Source: Mycobacterium uberis
GTDB lineage: Bacteria > Actinomycetota > Actinomycetes > Mycobacteriales > Mycobacteriaceae
DNA: 64,000 nt
NCBI RefSeq assembly: GCF_003408705.1
Contig: NZ_QAYL01000001.1
Location: forward strand, 1-64,000
Direction: 5' to 3'
Part shown: positions 54,722 to 64,000 of the stretch, piece after piece
Layout of the letters: each line of letters starts with the position of its first letter
How positions within the stretch are numbered: the first letter of the stretch is position 1
The notes under the pieces: model-generated
Told to the model about the DNA's origin: nothing
The model's database searches: none
Seen by the model: the letters and a program-made list of their open reading frames with translations, nothing else
Position numbers and translations under genes: made by a program

Positions 54722-57433
54722 GTGTCAACCGGCGATAATCATAGGTCACCCCGGCTTGTCAACCTCTTTGTCGTCGCCGCCTGGATTGCGGCAGCGGTAA
54801 TTGCGAATTTAGTTCTCACACTGACACCGGTAAAACCCAGCGGTGCCAGCTCGGCGCTCCTACCACAAGATGCCGAGACAGTTGCCGCAACCAGCCGGAT
54901 TGCGAAGGCTTTCCCGGGAACCAGCACTAACGCCATCGCATACCTGGTGGTGGACGGCACCAACACATTTGAACCGGAAGAACAATCGTACTATAACGAC
55001 GCCGTCAGTGCCCTGCGCGCCGACACCCGCCACGTAGGATCAGTCCTGGATTGGTGGTCAGATCCCCTTACCGCCCCACTAGGAACCAGCCTCTACGGCC
55101 ATTCCGCCATAGCCATTATGTGGCTGCGGGGCGAGGCAGGTACCCCCCAAGCTCGGGAATCCCTTGATGCTGTCCGATCGGTGGTGCGTCAGTTACCACC
55201 AAATGCGGAGCTTCGCACCCGCATTGTGGTTCCAGCAACCACAAACGCCATGCCGATGGAGATGGCCGCCTGGCAGGTCGCAACCATCGTAACTGGCGCG
55301 GCGTTACTCGCCGTCCTACTGCTGCTGCGCGCGCTACATTCGATCCGAGCCGCGGGGGTTGTGCTGCTGACCGCCGACTTGTCGCTCGCGGTAGCCTGGC
55401 CGTTAGCTGCAGTAGTGCGGGAACAAGCTGGGGGAACCGTTTCGGGATTTTCTTGGGCCTTGGCCACAGTCCTGACGATCGGGACTATCGCCGCTTCCAC
55501 CCTGCTGGTGCTCACGATCAACGCAGGTGATTCAGCCGCACCCACCTATCGTGACCACCTACCCGCGTTAGCGATGCCCGGAGCGTGCGTCGCGTTACTC
55601 ACCGGCCCGCTACTGTTCGCCCGGACACCGGCGCTGCACAGCGTCGGGATAGCCGCGTTGAGTGTCATTGTGGCACTGGCGGCTTCGTTGACGCTACTGC
55701 CTACCCTAACCAAGCTGACGAGGTTGAACGGGCAGGCATCAGCACCAGCCAGCGAAGTCGGACGCAGCGAGTGGCCGCGCATCAAGCTCAACTTTTCTCG
55801 TCGGGCCTGCGTCACCGCCGTGGTGTTGGCCATCTGCGCTCTACCCGTCATCGGGATGCGGTTAGGTCTGGCTGAGGACCATGCCGGTCAAAGTGGCACA
55901 CAGGTCCTTCCAGGCAATCCCCTGCCCGACGTTCTGTTCATCAAATCCGCCCAGGACCTCAGAGATCCCGCAGCGCTCATCGCCATCAACCAAGTCAGTC
56001 ACCGTCTAATGGAGATTCCTGGTGTGCGCAAGGTAGAGTCAGCTGCCTGGCCGGGCGGTGTGCCGTGGACCGATGCTTCGCTCAGCTCCGCCGCCGGAAG
56101 GCTCGCCGATCAACTAGGTCAGCAGGCCGGGTCGTTCGTGCCGGCAGTGACGGCGATCAAACAAATTAAGACCGTGATCGATCAGATGAGCGGAGCGATC
56201 GACCAAGTGGAAAACACCGTCAACGTAAGTCTGGCCGGGGCCCACCAAGTACAGGAGTACCTGAATCCGGTGCTATCCGCCGCACGGAACCTTAAAAACA
56301 AAACCGCTGAGCTTTCAGGATACCTGGACACGGTCCGCAACTGGGTGGTCAGCGTCACAAACTGCCCCAATGATGCACTGTGCTCGGCCATGCGCAAGGT
56401 CATTGAGCCCTATGACAAGATAGTAGCTGGCATGGACCAACTGTCCAAGGGTGCCGACCGTATATCTACGATATCGGATCAAACAATGAACTCCTTAAAC
56501 CAGATTCCGCACCTCGTGACGCAAATGCGGTTGGCGCTGGAGCAAGTGCACGGCTTCGTACCCCGGCTGGAATCCACCATTCAGGAAATCATGCCGCAAA
56601 TAGCGCAAGCATCAGCAATGCTGAAGAATCTCAGCGCCGATTTCGCCGACACTGGTGAGGGCGGCTTCCACTTATCCATGAAGGAACTGGCGAGTCCGTC
56701 GTACCAGCACGTACGGGAATCGATGTTCTCGTCAGACGGAACAGTGACCCGCCTATTCGTCTATTCCGACAGGAAACAACTGGACCTTGGCGCAGCAGCA
56801 CGTGCGCAGCAAATCACAATCGCCGCCAGCAAAGCGATGAAATATGGAAGTCTTGTCGACAGCCAGATCACACTGGACGGAGCCGTGCAAGTAGCCGTGG
56901 CCACCCGTGCTGCCCTCACCCATGATATCGTGCTACTGGCCGTCGCGCTGGTCGCGGTAGTGGGTCTGATCAGCATGTGGAGCGGTGCCGCCGGCGGGCT
57001 TGCGGTTGGCTTAGGTGTACTGGCCGCCTACCTCGCCGCGCTGGGAATCTCGGTTGGACTGTGGCAACACGCATTGGATCGCGAGCTGCAAGCCTCAGTC
57101 CCGCTGGTGTCGTTCGCCATTCTCGCGTCGTGCGGGGTCCCATGTCTGGTTGCCGGTCTCAAAACTGCTTACGTCGCCACCGAGACAAAGGCCGTGGCGA
57201 CCGTGTCTGTGCGACGCGCGGTTGCGCCGCTGACTGCACTCGGCATCATATTTGGATTTGGCACCGGACTAGCGGGACTGGTGCCGGTGTCGGAAGGCTC
57301 CTTCAGTGCACTCAGCCAGGTCGGTACGGTCTTCGTGCTCGGGCTGGGTGCGCTGACTACGGCGCAGCGAGCGTGGGGGCCTCTGACTATGCCAAAACAA
57401 CCTCTTCCACATCGCCTACCGCCGCATTGGTAG
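54722..57433 (+). CDS. mmpL7: PDIM exporter MmpL7 (RND family)
   Basis: MmpL7 moves PDIM and PGL across the inner membrane. The GTG start gives 903 residues (about 920 in M. tuberculosis). The first membrane segment is '[20 protein letters not shown]'. The first periplasmic loop (about 50-180) leads to a cluster of segments such as '[20 protein letters not shown]' and '[20 protein letters not shown]'. The second loop (about 390-720) contains coiled stretches ('[20 protein letters not shown]'). The last cluster has '[20 protein letters not shown]' and '[20 protein letters not shown]'. It lacks the long C-terminal tail of some MmpLs, as expected for MmpL7. It is co-directional with fadD28. Confidence 0.94.
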   Translation: MSTGDNHRSPRLVNLFVVAAWIAAAVIANLVLTLTPVKPSGASSALLPQDAETVAATSRIAKAFPGTSTNAIAYLVVDGTNTFEPEEQSYYNDAVSALRADTRHVGSVLDWWSDPLTAPLGTSLYGHSAIAIMWLRGEAGTPQARESLDAVRSVVRQLPPNAELRTRIVVPATTNAMPMEMAAWQVATIVTGAALLAVLLLLRALHSIRAAGVVLLTADLSLAVAWPLAAVVREQAGGTVSGFSWALATVLTIGTIAASTLLVLTINAGDSAAPTYRDHLPALAMPGACVALLTGPLLFARTPALHSVGIAALSVIVALAASLTLLPTLTKLTRLNGQASAPASEVGRSEWPRIKLNFSRRACVTAVVLAICALPVIGMRLGLAEDHAGQSGTQVLPGNPLPDVLFIKSAQDLRDPAALIAINQVSHRLMEIPGVRKVESAAWPGGVPWTDASLSSAAGRLADQLGQQAGSFVPAVTAIKQIKTVIDQMSGAIDQVENTVNVSLAGAHQVQEYLNPVLSAARNLKNKTAELSGYLDTVRNWVVSVTNCPNDALCSAMRKVIEPYDKIVAGMDQLSKGADRISTISDQTMNSLNQIPHLVTQMRLALEQVHGFVPRLESTIQEIMPQIAQASAMLKNLSADFADTGEGGFHLSMKELASPSYQHVRESMFSSDGTVTRLFVYSDRKQLDLGAAARAQQITIAASKAMKYGSLVDSQITLDGAVQVAVATRAALTHDIVLLAVALVAVVGLISMWSGAAGGLAVGLGVLAAYLAALGISVGLWQHALDRELQASVPLVSFAILASCGVPCLVAGLKTAYVATETKAVATVSVRRAVAPLTALGIIFGFGTGLAGLVPVSEGSFSALSQVGTVFVLGLGALTTAQRAWGPLTMPKQPLPHRLPPHW

Positions 57434-57993
57434 TCAACCCGACCTAAGAAAGCTAGCTCATAATCCATATTGAGTTATACAGCGCCAATCAGCTTGGGGG
57501 CTGGTTCTTTCTTGCTGGCCCCATGACATACACATAGTTTCGGTCTGTTCGAGGTTCGAAGGGCGGGCCAGGTGCCGCTTACTCAGCAGAGGACCTGGAC
57601 GGTGGCTGCCGGTCCTGGCCGATCCAACACCACGGGCTGGTGCCAGTTGACTCCTGCATCCTCCACACCACACTTACTTGATTCTTATGTGCTGGAATCT
57701 CTTGTATATGTGTATATGCTGGAAGGGTAGCCACGTACACAGGGCGTAGGTAAGTTTCTTATTGTTTGCTGTAGTCCTATAGTGTCAATTTTTGACATCC
57801 TGTCAGTTGACCCGCGTGGTGCACAGGCCACCCGTGTCGATGAAACTGACGCATATTGCGAACATCGCCAAAATGGCATTGCGATCGGGGACAGACCACA
57901 GTACCGTCACTGCGGCCACGTCAGTAGCCAATAATGACAAATCGCTGCAGGACTCTGAAACATCGAAACTCGCACCCCATTACAGGCCACCTC
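57434..57993. other. No recognisable gene between mmpL7 and lppX
   Basis: M. tuberculosis carries an insertion sequence here. No transposase or terminal repeat is visible in this window. Short frames on both strands look like chance. It contains the convergent 3' ends of mmpL7 and lppX, so terminators are expected, but no strong hairpin was picked out. Confidence 0.45.
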
Positions 57994-58698
57994 TTAGTCG
58001 ACGTTCACCGGTTCATTCCATTTGGACTGTGTAAGCTGGATAGCTCCGGATCCGGGGTCGATGCTTGCCCGGACAAGGTGGTGCGAACCGTCCTGGGCAA
58101 TCCACACAGTCGCCTGTTTCGAACTCTTGGCTTTAGGATCAAGTATTTTTACCGAGCTCGGAGGGATCATGCCGGTGAGTTTGATGGTCGGAATTCCGTC
58201 GATCACCTCGGTACCTTGCGACTGTAGGTTGGTCACACCCGACAGCAACTGGGTCATACCGGTATTGGGGTTGAGTACACGTGAAGTTGACAGCTCAGAA
58301 ATAGAGCCTAGATTGCTCCAGTCGTCAAACAGCTTCACCGAGATGTTGTCGCCCTCTACCCGGAACGGGACACCCTCCTGGTCATTGTAGGTGCATATGC
58401 CCTTTACTGCGAGCGGATTGGCCCGGATGTCGACATCAGCGTTACTGATGCCGAGCAAGACGTCAACTTTTCCAGTCGTTCGGACTGCGACGTGCACGCT
58501 GGTCAAAGCCTTAGTCGTATCCAGCGACTGCCTGACCTCAGCGAGGAGAGCGGGGTCAGAGGCCACCGTTGGACTAGTCGAACTGCTCTGCTCCTGGGCA
58601 TCAGGTTTCTTCGAAGAACATCCGGATAGCCATAGCGTAAGGCAAGTACTCAACGCCACCAGAACAGCGGACATCGCCGTGCGTTTCCGATCATTCAT
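57994..58698 (-). CDS. lppX: Lipoprotein LppX, PDIM carrier
   Basis: LppX is a periplasmic lipoprotein with a large hydrophobic cavity that takes PDIM onward to the outer membrane. The 234-residue protein has a signal peptide with the lipobox 'LWLSGCSS' (Cys 27 for lipid attachment). The mature LppX/LprAFG fold follows ('LAEVRQSLDTTKALTSVHVA', 'ANPLAVKGICTYNDQEGVPF', 'NISVKLFDDWSNLGSISELS', 'STSRVLNPNTGMTQLLSGVT'). It ends 'SIDPGSGAIQLTQSKWNEPV'. It closely matches Rv2945c and lies between mmpL7 and pks1 as usual. pks1 is 117 bases upstream on the same strand. Confidence 0.96.
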   Translation of the reverse strand: MNDRKRTAMSAVLVALSTCLTLWLSGCSSKKPDAQEQSSSTSPTVASDPALLAEVRQSLDTTKALTSVHVAVRTTGKVDVLLGISNADVDIRANPLAVKGICTYNDQEGVPFRVEGDNISVKLFDDWSNLGSISELSTSRVLNPNTGMTQLLSGVTNLQSQGTEVIDGIPTIKLTGMIPPSSVKILDPKAKSSKQATVWIAQDGSHHLVRASIDPGSGAIQLTQSKWNEPVNVD

Positions 58699-58815
58699 TA
58701 TTCCACTACCTCGACCTGTTTGGTGGGCCCACAGCCCGAATGGTCTTATATACGAATCGTGCTGGGCCTGATTACCCTAGTCTTCACTCGCACCGTTCCT
58801 GTACTCGCCGCCAAG

Positions 58816-61800
58816 CTAGACATGGACCGACACTTCCTCGGTATCGAGTTCGGTGGTCTTCGACGAGCCCTCACCGAATTCCATTAGGCGGCTTCCCGGC
58901 AGTTGCCGAGCAACATAATCGGCAACTGCAGCGGGAGTGGGGTGATCGAAGATCACGGTCGGAGGCAGCATCAGCCCAGTCACCGACTTGAGCCGGTTGC
59001 GCAATTCGACAGCCGTCAGCGAGTCAAAACCGAGATCCTGGAACTCGGTGTTGGGGTCAATGTCCTCGGGAGAGGGCCGGCCCAGCACCACCGCTGCCTG
59101 CATGCACACGATCCCTACCAGCAGTTCGAGTTGCTCGTTCGCAGCCAATCCCTGTAGGCGCTGAGCCAGCGCCGACTTCGACTGGGTGGCGTCCCCAGCG
59201 TCTTCGATTTGGCGTCGCCGTGTACGGCGTACCAGCCCACTGAATAATGGCGGCAACGCGCCAGCCTGGGCTCGAGCATCTAGTGCGGCCCGGTCCAAAA
59301 GGGTGGCGACCATGAGAGGATGATCGATCGCTAGCGCGGCGTCAAACAATTCCAGCGCTTGGGCAGGGCTCATCGAAGCCAGTCCGCTGCGACTCATCCG
59401 AGCCAGATCGCGGCTGCTCAAATGAGCGCTCATGCCGCCGGGCTGCTCCCATAACCCCCACGCCAACGATACCCCGACTAACCCTGCGGCCCGTCGGTGA
59501 GCAGCCAATCCGTCGAGGAACGCGTTTGCCGCGGAGTAGTTGCCCTGCCCCGGCGAGCCCACCGTGGCCGCGATCGAGGAACACAGCGCAAACATCGACA
59601 AGTCCAGATCGCGAGTGGCCTCATGCAGGTTCCACGCCGCGTCTACCTTGGCCCGTAACACGGTATCGACGCGATCCGGTGTCAGCGAAGTAATCAGCCC
59701 ATCATCAAGCACGCCGGCGGCATGAATCACACCGCGCACCGGCGGAAACTCCAGCATCAGCTGGGCGAACAACCGCTGCACAGCATCGCGATCGGCCACG
59801 TCGCAGACCACCACCTGCACCTTGGCGCCGGTTTCACCCAATTCGGCAGCCAACTCAGCCGCTCCCTCGGCGCGATCGCCCCGTCGACTGGCCAACACCA
59901 GATTGCGTACCCCATAGGCGCTAACCAGGTGGCGGGCCAGTATCCCACCGACCGCCCCGGTGGCGCCGGTGATCAGAATCGTGCCATCGGCCAGCACCGA
60001 GGGCATGGTCAAGACAACCTTGCCGATGTGGCGGGCCTGGCTCATAAACCGGAAGGCCGCCGGCGCGCAGCGCACATCCCAAGTAGTGACTGGCAGCCGA
60101 TGCAGCACCTGGGTGTCGAAGAGTTCATGCACCTCGCACAGCATCTCCTGCATGCGCACTGGGCCGGCCTCAGACAGATCGAACGCCCGATACTGCACAC
60201 CGGGATAGTTGGCGGCGATCTCCTGCGCATCGCGGATATCGGTCTTGCCCATCTCAAGAAAACGCCCACCGCGGACTAGCAAGCGCAGCGAAGCATCCAC
60301 AAAATCACCGGCTAGCGAGTCGAGTACTACATCAACCCCGCGCCCCTCAGTGACTGCTAAGAACTTCTGCTCGAACTCCAAAGTCCGGGAATCACCGATA
60401 TGGTCGTCGTCAAAACCCATGGCGCGCAACGTGTCCCACTTACCGCGACTAGCGGTGACGAAAATTTCCACACCCCAGTGGCGAGCAAGCTGGACTGCCG
60501 CCATGCCCACACCACCGGTCCCGGCATGGATAAGCACCGATTCCCCGGCCCGGATCCCGGCCAAATCCGCCAATCCGAACAAGGCCGTCAAGAACACCAC
60601 CGGCACGGCGGCGGCCTCAGCCAACGACCAACCCTGCGGCATCCGAGTAATTAGTTGCTGGTGTACAACCGCCAGCGGACCCGCCCCACCGAGAAATCCC
60701 ATCACCGCGTCACCAACCGCCACACCGGTTACCTCGGGACCGATCTCGATCACCACCCCAGCACCTTCTGCACCCAATGGCGGGGCTTGGCCGGGATACA
60801 TTCCCAGAGCGGTCACTACGTCGCGGAAGTTGACCCCAACCGCAGCCACCTTCACCCTCACCTGCCCCGCCTGCAGCGGTGTTTGCACTTCTGGACAGGG
60901 CTGGATAACCAGATCTTCCAACGTCCCGCCTCCACCGGCGGCTAAACGCCACGCCGACTCCCCAACCGGCAGCGCCAGAAGCGACGGAGCCGGGGACAGC
61001 CGAGCGGCATGCACGGTGCTGCCTCGCACCAACAGTTGAGATTCCCCAACGTCAGCTAGCACAGCCACGTCCACCGGTGTGTCGGTGTCGATCAACACGA
61101 TCCTGCCGGGATTTTCGCCCTGCGCCGACCGCACCATGCCCCATATCGCAGCAGCGGCTAGATCGCTGACATCCTCACCGACCAACCCCACGGCACCATG
61201 GGTCAACACCACCAGCGTGCCCTCTCGATCCTGGCCAAACCAGGACTGCAGCACCTCAAGGGCGGCGTGGGTGGCCGCGTATACCGCAGATACTGAGTCC
61301 ACGGGTGCTTGGGCATCGACAGACCCGAATTCCCACACCACGACGCCCGCGTCATTGTCGCTGCCGTCGCAATAGTCAGCCCAAGAAACCGCGGAAGGCT
61401 GGCTAGAACCGTCAGCGTCGCTGTTGCGCACCGGTATAGGCGACCACACTAAATCCAACGGTACTTGTTCGGGCGCACTGCCAGCTGCAGTCACGGCAGC
61501 ATGCAGCTGTTCGATGGTCATCGCACGAGTGACCAAGGAACGCACAGTCAACACCGGCAATCCCGCGGAGTCTGCGACATCCACGGCAATCGCGTCCGCG
61601 CCTACCGAGGTGAAGCGCGCCCGGACCCGCCCTGCACCACCGGCATGTAACGACACTCCGCGCCAGCAAAATGGCAGTTTCGTCTCGGTGGTCTCAATCA
61701 CTAGTCCCAGGGCATGCAGCACCGCATCCAGCACCGCCGGGTGCATCCCCATCCCGTCAACAGTCACACCGGCGGGAGCGGCCACCTCGACGAACAGCTC

Positions 61801-64000
61801 TGACTCGCGCCGCCATATCGCCACCAATCCTTGAAACGCCGGGCCATAGGCATAACCACGCTCGGCTAACTGCGAATAAGCGTCCGAGATATCGACACTC
61901 TCGACACCCTCCGGCGGCCACACTGACAAATCCGCGGGGGCCGCAGCAGCATCTGCCCCAAGCATACCCTCGGCATTCAACAACCAACCCCCGTCGGCTT
62001 GATCACCCCGGGAATACACCGACACTGCCCGGTGTCCCGACTCATCAATGTCCGCCACGATCACCTGCACCCGCACCCCCGCACCCGGATGCAACACCAG
62101 CGGTGCCGCCAGCACCAACTCTTCGATGACCGCACAACCGACCTCATCACCGGCACGAATCACCAACTCCACAAAACCCGCTCCAGGGAATAGCACGACC
62201 CCGCCAATCACGTGATCGGCCAACCACGGCTGATCCACCAGCGACAACCTGCCGGTCAGCACCACCCCGCCAGAATCAGGCCGCTCCACCACCGCACCCA
62301 ACAACGCATGTTCAGTCGCACCCAGGCCCAAACCGACCGTATTGGCAGGCCCATCGGCGCCCGGAGTTTCCCAAAACCGCCGTCGCTGAAACGCATAGGT
62401 AGGCAACGTCACCCGTCGCCTACTCGAGCCGGCAAACAACGCAGCCCAATCCACCGGCACACCTGTTGTGAATAACTGACCGGCAGCACCGAGAACCGAA
62501 GCGAGTTCGGGCCGGTCTTTACCCAGCATCGACACCACCACCGCCTCAGCCGGAGCCAAGGACTGCTCAATAGAGCCAGTCAAACCACTGCCGGGGCCGG
62601 CCTCAATGAAGTGCGTCGCCCCCAGGTTCTGCAAATGACGCGCACTGTCGGCAAAACGGACCGCCCGGCTTACGTGCTCTACCCAGTATTGCGGCAAACC
62701 GAAATCAGGACCGGCCAACTCACCTGTCACGTTTGACACCAGCCCAATCTGGGGCTCGCACACCTCAACCTGAGCCGCGACGCACGCGAACTCCTCCAGC
62801 ATCGGCTCCATCAACGACGAATGAAACGCATGCGAGACTGCCAGCTGATGTACCCGCCGGCCCTGCACGGCGAACTTATCCGCAATAACGCTCACCGCGG
62901 TCTGCGCACCAGAAATCACCACTGATTCGGGCGCGTTGATTGCAGCGATCCCGACACCCTCACCTAGTAGCGGCATCACCTCGTCTTCCGAGGCAGCCAC
63001 CGCCCACATCGCGCCGCCTGCCGGCAACGCCTGCATCAACCTTCCTCGCGCCACCACCAGCATTGCCGCGTCGGCAAGCGTCAATACCCCAGCCGCGTAA
63101 GTCGCCGACAACTCCCCAACAGAGTGTCCCATCACAAAATCCGGACGCACACCCCAGTGCTGCAACACCGCGAATGACGCCACCTCGACCGCGAACAACG
63201 CCGGCTGAGCAAACTCAGTACTGTCAAGCAACCCCACGTCAGCACCCCAGACGACATCACGCAACGGCAACCGCAGATGCTGATCCAACTCACCGGTCAC
63301 CGTATCGAACGCCTCAGCAAACACTGGCAACTTGCTGTATAACTCGCGCCCCATCCCGATACGCTGCGCACCTTGCCCGGGAAATACGACCACCGTCTTA
63401 CCCACCGACGCTGCTTGACCAATAGTCAGGCCAGCGCCCGGCTCGCCCGCTGCAAGCCCAGCTAACCCCGCTATTAGTTGCTCACGGCTATCGCCAATAA
63501 CCACCGCTCGATGCTCAAACACCGATCGACTCGCCAACGCACATCCCACATCGACCGGATCCAACTCCGGATCAGCTTGTACATAGGACGTCAATCGACT
63601 AGCCTGCGCCATCAACGCCTCAGCCGATCTACCCGAAACCACCCAGGGCACCACCGACAACCGCGGCTGGTCCCCGGTGATGTCGCTTACCTCAGCCGGA
63701 GCCGGGGCCTCTTCTAAGATAACATGCGCGTTGGTACCACTGATCCCAAATGAAGACACCCCCGCCCGGCGCGGACGCCCTTGCACCGGCCAATCCCGAG
63801 CCTCGGTCAACACCGACACCGCACCGGTAGTCCAATCCACCCGCGGGGACGGTTCATCCACATGCAGCGTCGCCGGCATCACCTGGTGACGCATCGCTTG
63901 CACCATCTTAATTACCCCGGCCACCCCCGCAGCGGCCTGGGTGTGACCCATGTTCGACTTGATCGAGCCCACCCACAACGGCTGGTCGGCCGGACGCTCC
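58816..64000 (-). CDS. pks1: Polyketide synthase Pks1 (Pks15/1), 5' end outside window
   Basis: Pks15/1 lengthens p-hydroxybenzoate with malonyl-CoA to make the phenolic chain of phenolic glycolipids. The frame is open to the window edge, so the first part of the KS lies beyond it. Visible are the KS end ('[18 protein letters not shown]', '[18 protein letters not shown]'), AT ('[12 protein letters not shown]' and '[12 protein letters not shown]', the malonyl-type HAFH), and DH ('[12 protein letters not shown]', with a complete HxxxGxxxxP). ER ('[16 protein letters not shown]'), KR ('[16 protein letters not shown]', '[20 protein letters not shown]') and ACP ('[15 protein letters not shown]') follow. 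About 1728 codons are present with no lesion. Whether pks15 and pks1 are fused cannot be judged here. Confidence 0.93.
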   Translation of the reverse strand, partial: ERPADQPLWVGSIKSNMGHTQAAAGVAGVIKMVQAMRHQVMPATLHVDEPSPRVDWTTGAVSVLTEARDWPVQGRPRRAGVSSFGISGTNAHVILEEAPAPAEVSDITGDQPRLSVVPWVVSGRSAEALMAQASRLTSYVQADPELDPVDVGCALASRSVFEHRAVVIGDSREQLIAGLAGLAAGEPGAGLTIGQAASVGKTVVVFPGQGAQRIGMGRELYSKLPVFAEAFDTVTGELDQHLRLPLRDVVWGADVGLLDSTEFAQPALFAVEVASFAVLQHWGVRPDFVMGHSVGELSATYAAGVLTLADAAMLVVARGRLMQALPAGGAMWAVAASEDEVMPLLGEGVGIAAINAPESVVISGAQTAVSVIADKFAVQGRRVHQLAVSHAFHSSLMEPMLEEFACVAAQVEVCEPQIGLVSNVTGELAGPDFGLPQYWVEHVSRAVRFADSARHLQNLGATHFIEAGPGSGLTGSIEQSLAPAEAVVVSMLGKDRPELASVLGAAGQLFTTGVPVDWAALFAGSSRRRVTLPTYAFQRRRFWETPGADGPANTVGLGLGATEHALLGAVVERPDSGGVVLTGRLSLVDQPWLADHVIGGVVLFPGAGFVELVIRAGDEVGCAVIEELVLAAPLVLHPGAGVRVQVIVADIDESGHRAVSVYSRGDQADGGWLLNAEGMLGADAAAAPADLSVWPPEGVESVDISDAYSQLAERGYAYGPAFQGLVAIWRRESELFVEVAAPAGVTVDGMGMHPAVLDAVLHALGLVIETTETKLPFCWRGVSLHAGGAGRVRARFTSVGADAIAVDVADSAGLPVLTVRSLVTRAMTIEQLHAAVTAAGSAPEQVPLDLVWSPIPVRNSDADGSSQPSAVSWADYCDGSDNDAGVVVWEFGSVDAQAPVDSVSAVYAATHAALEVLQSWFGQDREGTLVVLTHGAVGLVGEDVSDLAAAAIWGMVRSAQGENPGRIVLIDTDTPVDVAVLADVGESQLLVRGSTVHAARLSPAPSLLALPVGESAWRLAAGGGGTLEDLVIQPCPEVQTPLQAGQVRVKVAAVGVNFRDVVTALGMYPGQAPPLGAEGAGVVIEIGPEVTGVAVGDAVMGFLGGAGPLAVVHQQLITRMPQGWSLAEAAAVPVVFLTALFGLADLAGIRAGESVLIHAGTGGVGMAAVQLARHWGVEIFVTASRGKWDTLRAMGFDDDHIGDSRTLEFEQKFLAVTEGRGVDVVLDSLAGDFVDASLRLLVRGGRFLEMGKTDIRDAQEIAANYPGVQYRAFDLSEAGPVRMQEMLCEVHELFDTQVLHRLPVTTWDVRCAPAAFRFMSQARHIGKVVLTMPSVLADGTILITGATGAVGGILARHLVSAYGVRNLVLASRRGDRAEGAAELAAELGETGAKVQVVVCDVADRDAVQRLFAQLMLEFPPVRGVIHAAGVLDDGLITSLTPDRVDTVLRAKVDAAWNLHEATRDLDLSMFALCSSIAATVGSPGQGNYSAANAFLDGLAAHRRAAGLVGVSLAWGLWEQPGGMSAHLSSRDLARMSRSGLASMSPAQALELFDAALAIDHPLMVATLLDRAALDARAQAGALPPLFSGLVRRTRRRQIEDAGDATQSKSALAQRLQGLAANEQLELLVGIVCMQAAVVLGRPSPEDIDPNTEFQDLGFDSLTAVELRNRLKSVTGLMLPPTVIFDHPTPAAVADYVARQLPGSRLMEFGEGSSKTTELDTEEVSVHV

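Noticed and set aside
59722..62475. Plus-strand frames up to 276 codons inside pks1
   Set aside because: Antisense shadows of an intact PKS reading frame.

Overview
The window looks like a chromosome piece from a slow-growing mycobacterium in the leprosy-bacillus group, undergoing reductive evolution. About 20 intact genes stand between long stretches where recognisable mycobacterial proteins survive only as pieces broken by stops and frameshifts. Candidates are M. lepromatosis, M. uberis or another M. leprae relative. I do not think it is M. leprae TN itself: as I recall its locus numbers, proA, holA-dnaJ2 and mas lie in three separate places there, whereas here they are one contiguous block. 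Homologues are named from memory of M. tuberculosis (Rv numbers); no search was run.

Layout. From 1 to about 44.7 kb the order follows M. tuberculosis Rv2436 down to Rv2373c, in reverse orientation. Region 1-3.4 kb is decayed (GntR regulator, rbsK). proA is intact, followed by a dead MoxR/VWA pair and a dead vapBC module. Then comes a tight intact operon nadD-rsfS-gpgP-octT (7.8-10.2 kb). Decayed degV, two tandem mmpL remnants and comEC lead to intact holA and rpsT. Region 15.6-21.4 kb is all pseudogenes (ATP-grasp/alpha-E/transglutaminase trio, rnz, CBS protein). lepA and a GH15 trehalase are intact. The sulfate assimilation genes subI, che1, cysH and sirA are dead (27.4-30.2 kb). hemW is intact. 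The mycobactin region (34-40 kb) is dead (mbtI, mbtA), but a neighbouring esterase (mbtJ position) is intact. An acyl-ACP desaturase pseudogene lies inside it. An intact XRE regulator overlaps a dead EspR-like partner. hrcA-dnaJ2 are intact.

Synteny breaks immediately after the dnaJ2 stop codon. A 524-bp segment bounded by inverted repeats and a WS/DGAT pseudogene separate dnaJ2 from the PDIM/PGL lipid locus: mas, fadD28, mmpL7, lppX and pks1 (pks1 runs off the window end). All five are intact as far as visible, although papA5, which borders mas in M. tuberculosis, is absent.

Functional picture. Retained are housekeeping functions (NAD, proline, translation, DNA clamp loading, heme or HemW function, chaperone control), methylglucose lipopolysaccharide priming (gpgP, octT), trehalose breakdown, and surface lipids (methyl-branched acids, their activation and export, and phenolic chain extension). 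Lost are siderophore synthesis, sulfate reduction, DNA uptake and at least one toxin-antitoxin pair. This profile suits an obligate host-associated pathogen that keeps its lipid coat and takes sulfur and iron from the host.
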